Positions 7,807-9,537 of a DNA stretch of 9,537 bases are shown piece by piece (positions within the stretch are counted from its first letter, which is position 1; each line of letters begins with the position of its first letter). Location: positions 1 through 9,537 of the forward strand of contig JAEWUR010000632.1 of assembly GCA_023397045.1 (NCBI GenBank). Direction: 5' to 3'. Position numbers and translations under genes: made by a program. Source of the stretch: Planctomycetota bacterium. Its GTDB lineage: Bacteria > Planctomycetota > Planctomycetia > Pirellulales > Thermoguttaceae. Below the pieces are notes generated by a model. The model saw nothing but the letters and a program-made list of their open reading frames with translations, was not told the DNA's origin and made no database searches.

Positions 7807-8991
7807 ATGTTTTCCCAACGGTTCTGGCCTGCAATCCTCCTGCTTGGATGGATCTGTCAAAACCCGGCGGTCCTGCCCGCGCAAACCTTGTCGCCCGGCG
7901 CCGGACCCCAACAAATGGTCGCCAACGGCCTGCCGACGACCTATCCGACAACCGACGCCCAACTGCCTGTCTATCCGTCGACATCGCCGGAGGATCCCTC
8001 GGCCGCGCCCAGCTATCCGACCACGGCGACGCCTGGCGCAATGCCAATGAATCTGCCGTCGTATCGCGCGACCACGCCGAACCTGATGGCGTCGGTTCCC
8101 AACCGCGTCGGCGGCATCGCGACGTCGCCCGTGCCCGACGCGCTGACCGCCTCCGACTACAGCGACCTGGGCATGACCGTCTACGACCGGCCGGTCGACA
8201 CCGACACGGCCGTCGATCGCGTCTTCAATAGCGATGGCGTTTGGACCTGGCAGATTCTGCCGACCGGCCTGATGTATCCGTCCTATCTCGCCGGTCCGCG
8301 CGAGCCGCGATTGGGTACGCAATGGGTTCACGAGCGCGAGCAGGGTTGGCTTTGGGAGGGAACGATCGGAGCGAAAGTCGGCCTGATTCGATACGGCACC
8401 GAAAACGATCTCTGGCCGCAAGGTTGGCAATGGGACATGGAGGCGGCCACGTTTCCGCGGCTCGATTCGATCCGCGAGGTCGTGTCGAACGATTTTCGCG
8501 TCGGCTCATTCCTCACGACCCGTCAAGGAGCTTGGGAAGCGAAGCTAGGCTACGTCCATTCGTGTTCGCATCTTGGCGACGAGTACATGATCCGCCATCA
8601 CTCGTTCTCGCGGCTGAACTACGTTCGCGATTCGATCGTCCTCGGCGTTTCGCTGAATCTCAACACGAGTTTTCGCATCTATTCGGAAGCCGACTATGCG
8701 TTTTGGGCCGACGACGGCGCGAAGCCCTGGGCGTTCCAGTTCGGCGTCGATTGGAGTTCGATCGAACCGACCGGCGCACGCGGCGCGCCATTCCTGGCCA
8801 TCAACACGCAGCTACGCCAGGAAAACGATTTTGGCGGCAACATGACGTTTCAGACCGGCTGGCAATGGCGAGGACGCACCGGACACCTCTTCCGAATCGG
8901 CATGCAGTACTTCAACGGCATGAGCGACCAGTGGCAGTTCTACGACCGATTCGAAGAGCAACTCGGCGGCGGCATCTGGTACGATTTCTAG
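7807..8991 (+). CDS. DUF1207-family exported protein, predicted outer-membrane beta-barrel
   Basis: A 394-residue protein of unknown function. Residues 1-26 look like a signal peptide (R5, hydrophobic core WPAILLLGW, likely cleavage around LPA-Q). Residues 30-110 are a low-complexity Pro/Thr/Ser/Ala segment, probably a flexible linker. From about 148 to the end it follows the DUF1207 pattern as I know it: LPTGLMYPSYLAGPREPR, GWQWDMEAATFPRLD, HSCSHLGDEY, NYVRDSIVLG, GWQWRGRTGH, QYFNG and the terminal WYDF. The alternating hydrophobic and aromatic strands and the C-terminal Phe suit an outer-membrane barrel; that location is inference. ATG 7807 is preferred over an in-frame TTG at 7792 because GGAG (7794-7797) lies 9 bases upstream of it and the signal peptide then begins properly. 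It is transcribed away from nifJ and appears to be a single-gene unit. Confidence 0.88.
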   Translation: MFSQRFWPAILLLGWICQNPAVLPAQTLSPGAGPQQMVANGLPTTYPTTDAQLPVYPSTSPEDPSAAPSYPTTATPGAMPMNLPSYRATTPNLMASVPNRVGGIATSPVPDALTASDYSDLGMTVYDRPVDTDTAVDRVFNSDGVWTWQILPTGLMYPSYLAGPREPRLGTQWVHEREQGWLWEGTIGAKVGLIRYGTENDLWPQGWQWDMEAATFPRLDSIREVVSNDFRVGSFLTTRQGAWEAKLGYVHSCSHLGDEYMIRHHSFSRLNYVRDSIVLGVSLNLNTSFRIYSEADYAFWADDGAKPWAFQFGVDWSSIEPTGARGAPFLAINTQLRQENDFGGNMTFQTGWQWRGRTGHLFRIGMQYFNGMSDQWQFYDRFEEQLGGGIWYDF

Positions 8992-9021
8992 GGGCTGGGG
9001 GCTGGGGACTAGGGACTGGGG
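8991..9021. repeat. 7-base G-rich tandem repeat at the DUF1207 stop codon
   Basis: About 4.4 units of GGGRCTR: GGGGCTG twice (8991-9004), GGGACTA (9005-9011), GGGACTG (9012-9018) and a partial GGG. The first G is the last base of the stop TAG. Five G-runs of three or more could allow a G-quadruplex in the plus-strand RNA or DNA. I recall similar GGGACTGGGG strings between genes of planctomycetes. No terminator hairpin is seen in this gap. Confidence 0.6.
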
Positions 9022-9047
9022 TCGCGGTGTAATGCTCGGCCTGCCGA

Positions 9048-9461
9048 TCACCCGCTTGCGGCTTCGCATGCCCTGCATCTGCGTCGCGGTCGCACGACGA
9101 CCGTGCCGGCAAGTTTGTCGTGCCATGCCTGTTTCCGCGGATCGAGGGCGATCCAGAAAAAACCCAGGCAGAGCGGAATCGTCGACACGATGTAGGCGAA
9201 GTAGCGGATGAGAAATTGCTGGGTCGATGGCTTTCCGCCGGTGTCCGCGTCGACGATCGTGGCCCCGATCACCATCTTGCCCGGCGTCGCCGACTTGTAT
9301 TTCCACAGCAGCAGCACCGCGACGGTCGGCATCACATAGGTAATCAGGAAATCCATTGGCCCTCGCAGTCCGCCTGAACGCTCGGGATTGAGGTAGTCGA
9401 GCCCATAGAACCAAAGCAGCAGCGGCATCGAGATCGCCATGAGCAAGAAGACGTCGATCAA
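9048..9461 (-). CDS. RDD-family membrane protein, frame missing its normal 5' end
   Basis: The 137-codon stretch (from a TTG codon) carries most of an RDD domain: a first membrane segment beginning IDVFLLMAIS, a second around MDFLITYVMPTVAVLLLW, the conserved ATPGKMVIGATIVD motif, a third segment FLIRYFAYIVSTIPLCLGFFW, and the closing DPRKQAWHDKLAGTVVV. RDD proteins are small three-helix inner-membrane proteins, mostly of unknown role; some have been linked to ion transport. The family normally begins with an aromatic-A-G-F-W-x-R stretch before the first Asp. That stretch is encoded just upstream in the same frame (9462-9491) but is cut off from the ATG by a TAA. The TTG has no Shine-Dalgarno, and the next ATG (9440) lies inside the first membrane helix. 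Probably a pseudogene or a sequence error; a shortened product is possible. Confidence 0.7.
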   Translation of the reverse strand: MIDVFLLMAISMPLLLWFYGLDYLNPERSGGLRGPMDFLITYVMPTVAVLLLWKYKSATPGKMVIGATIVDADTGGKPSTQQFLIRYFAYIVSTIPLCLGFFWIALDPRKQAWHDKLAGTVVVRPRRRCRACEAASG

Positions 9462-9491
9462 GGTAGCCCAAGTGCGGATCCAGAATCCGGC

Positions 9492-9533
9492 TTAGCGCCA
9501 CTCGGTTGTGTCGAGAACGTTTGGATCGTTCAT
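9492..9533 (-). pseudogene. Original 5' end of the RDD gene, ended by an in-frame TAA
   Basis: ATG at 9533 opens MNDPNVLDTTEWR followed by TAA at 9494-9492. The same frame then continues AGFWIRTWAT into the RDD protein at 9048-9461. The family usually has Tyr (TAT or TAC) just before AGFW, so one base change to TAA explains the break. The whole frame, 9048-9533, would be 161 sense-equivalent codons, a normal RDD size. Only four bases precede the ATG, so the ribosome-binding site cannot be judged. Confidence 0.65.
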
Positions 9534-9537
9534 CGTT

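Noticed and set aside
7807..7860. Possible lipoprotein signal (Cys17 after GWI) in the DUF1207 protein
   Set aside because: The residues before the Cys do not form a lipobox (no small residue at -1, no Leu at -3), so an ordinary signal peptide is favoured.
7627..8430. 267-codon minus-strand frame crossing the divergent spacer and DUF1207 start
   Set aside because: Low-complexity Arg/Gly-rich product; conflicts with the well-supported DUF1207 gene.

Overview
The window looks like chromosomal DNA of a planctomycete, probably from the Pirellulales side of the phylum. The strongest pointer is the gene at 7807-8991, whose C-terminal two thirds match the DUF1207 family, which I know mainly from planctomycetes. 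The GC-rich codon use and the short dispersed-type repeats at gene ends also fit. The assignment rests on recalled family knowledge, not on a search.

Layout, left to right. At 1-318 (minus) is the N-terminal third of a zinc-dependent alcohol dehydrogenase that runs off the window edge. A 467-base gene-free spacer (319-785) follows. It holds a 14-base palindrome over the dehydrogenase ribosome-binding site and, near its right end, a nested inverted repeat (649-733) built from four copies of one 10-mer. At 786-2666 (plus) is a membrane-bound hybrid sensor histidine kinase whose last codons and stop lie inside a palindromic repeat. A terminator-like hairpin at 2741-2781 separates it from a convergent two-gene operon on the minus strand: nifJ (7445 down to 3819), a single-chain pyruvate:ferredoxin/flavodoxin oxidoreductase, then a dihydroorotate-dehydrogenase-like flavoprotein (3822 down to 2815). 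These two overlap by ATGA. A 361-base divergent spacer leads to the DUF1207 gene (plus), a predicted exported outer-membrane-type protein. It ends in a 7-base tandem repeat. At the right edge (minus) is an RDD-family membrane protein gene whose reading frame is broken by a TAA at codon 14.

How the genes fit together. nifJ and the flavoprotein form the only clear functional unit. NifJ interconverts pyruvate and acetyl-CoA with low-potential electrons carried by ferredoxin or flavodoxin. The partner is a flavin-barrel protein that lacks the usual orotate-site signature, so its link to NifJ is more likely redox-related than pyrimidine synthesis. The other genes look like unrelated single units. 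I found no defence system, CRISPR array, phage, transposase or RNA gene. The observations most worth following are the broken RDD gene, the repeat that has become coding sequence in the kinase, the nested inverted repeat, and the flavoprotein of unknown reaction coupled to nifJ.
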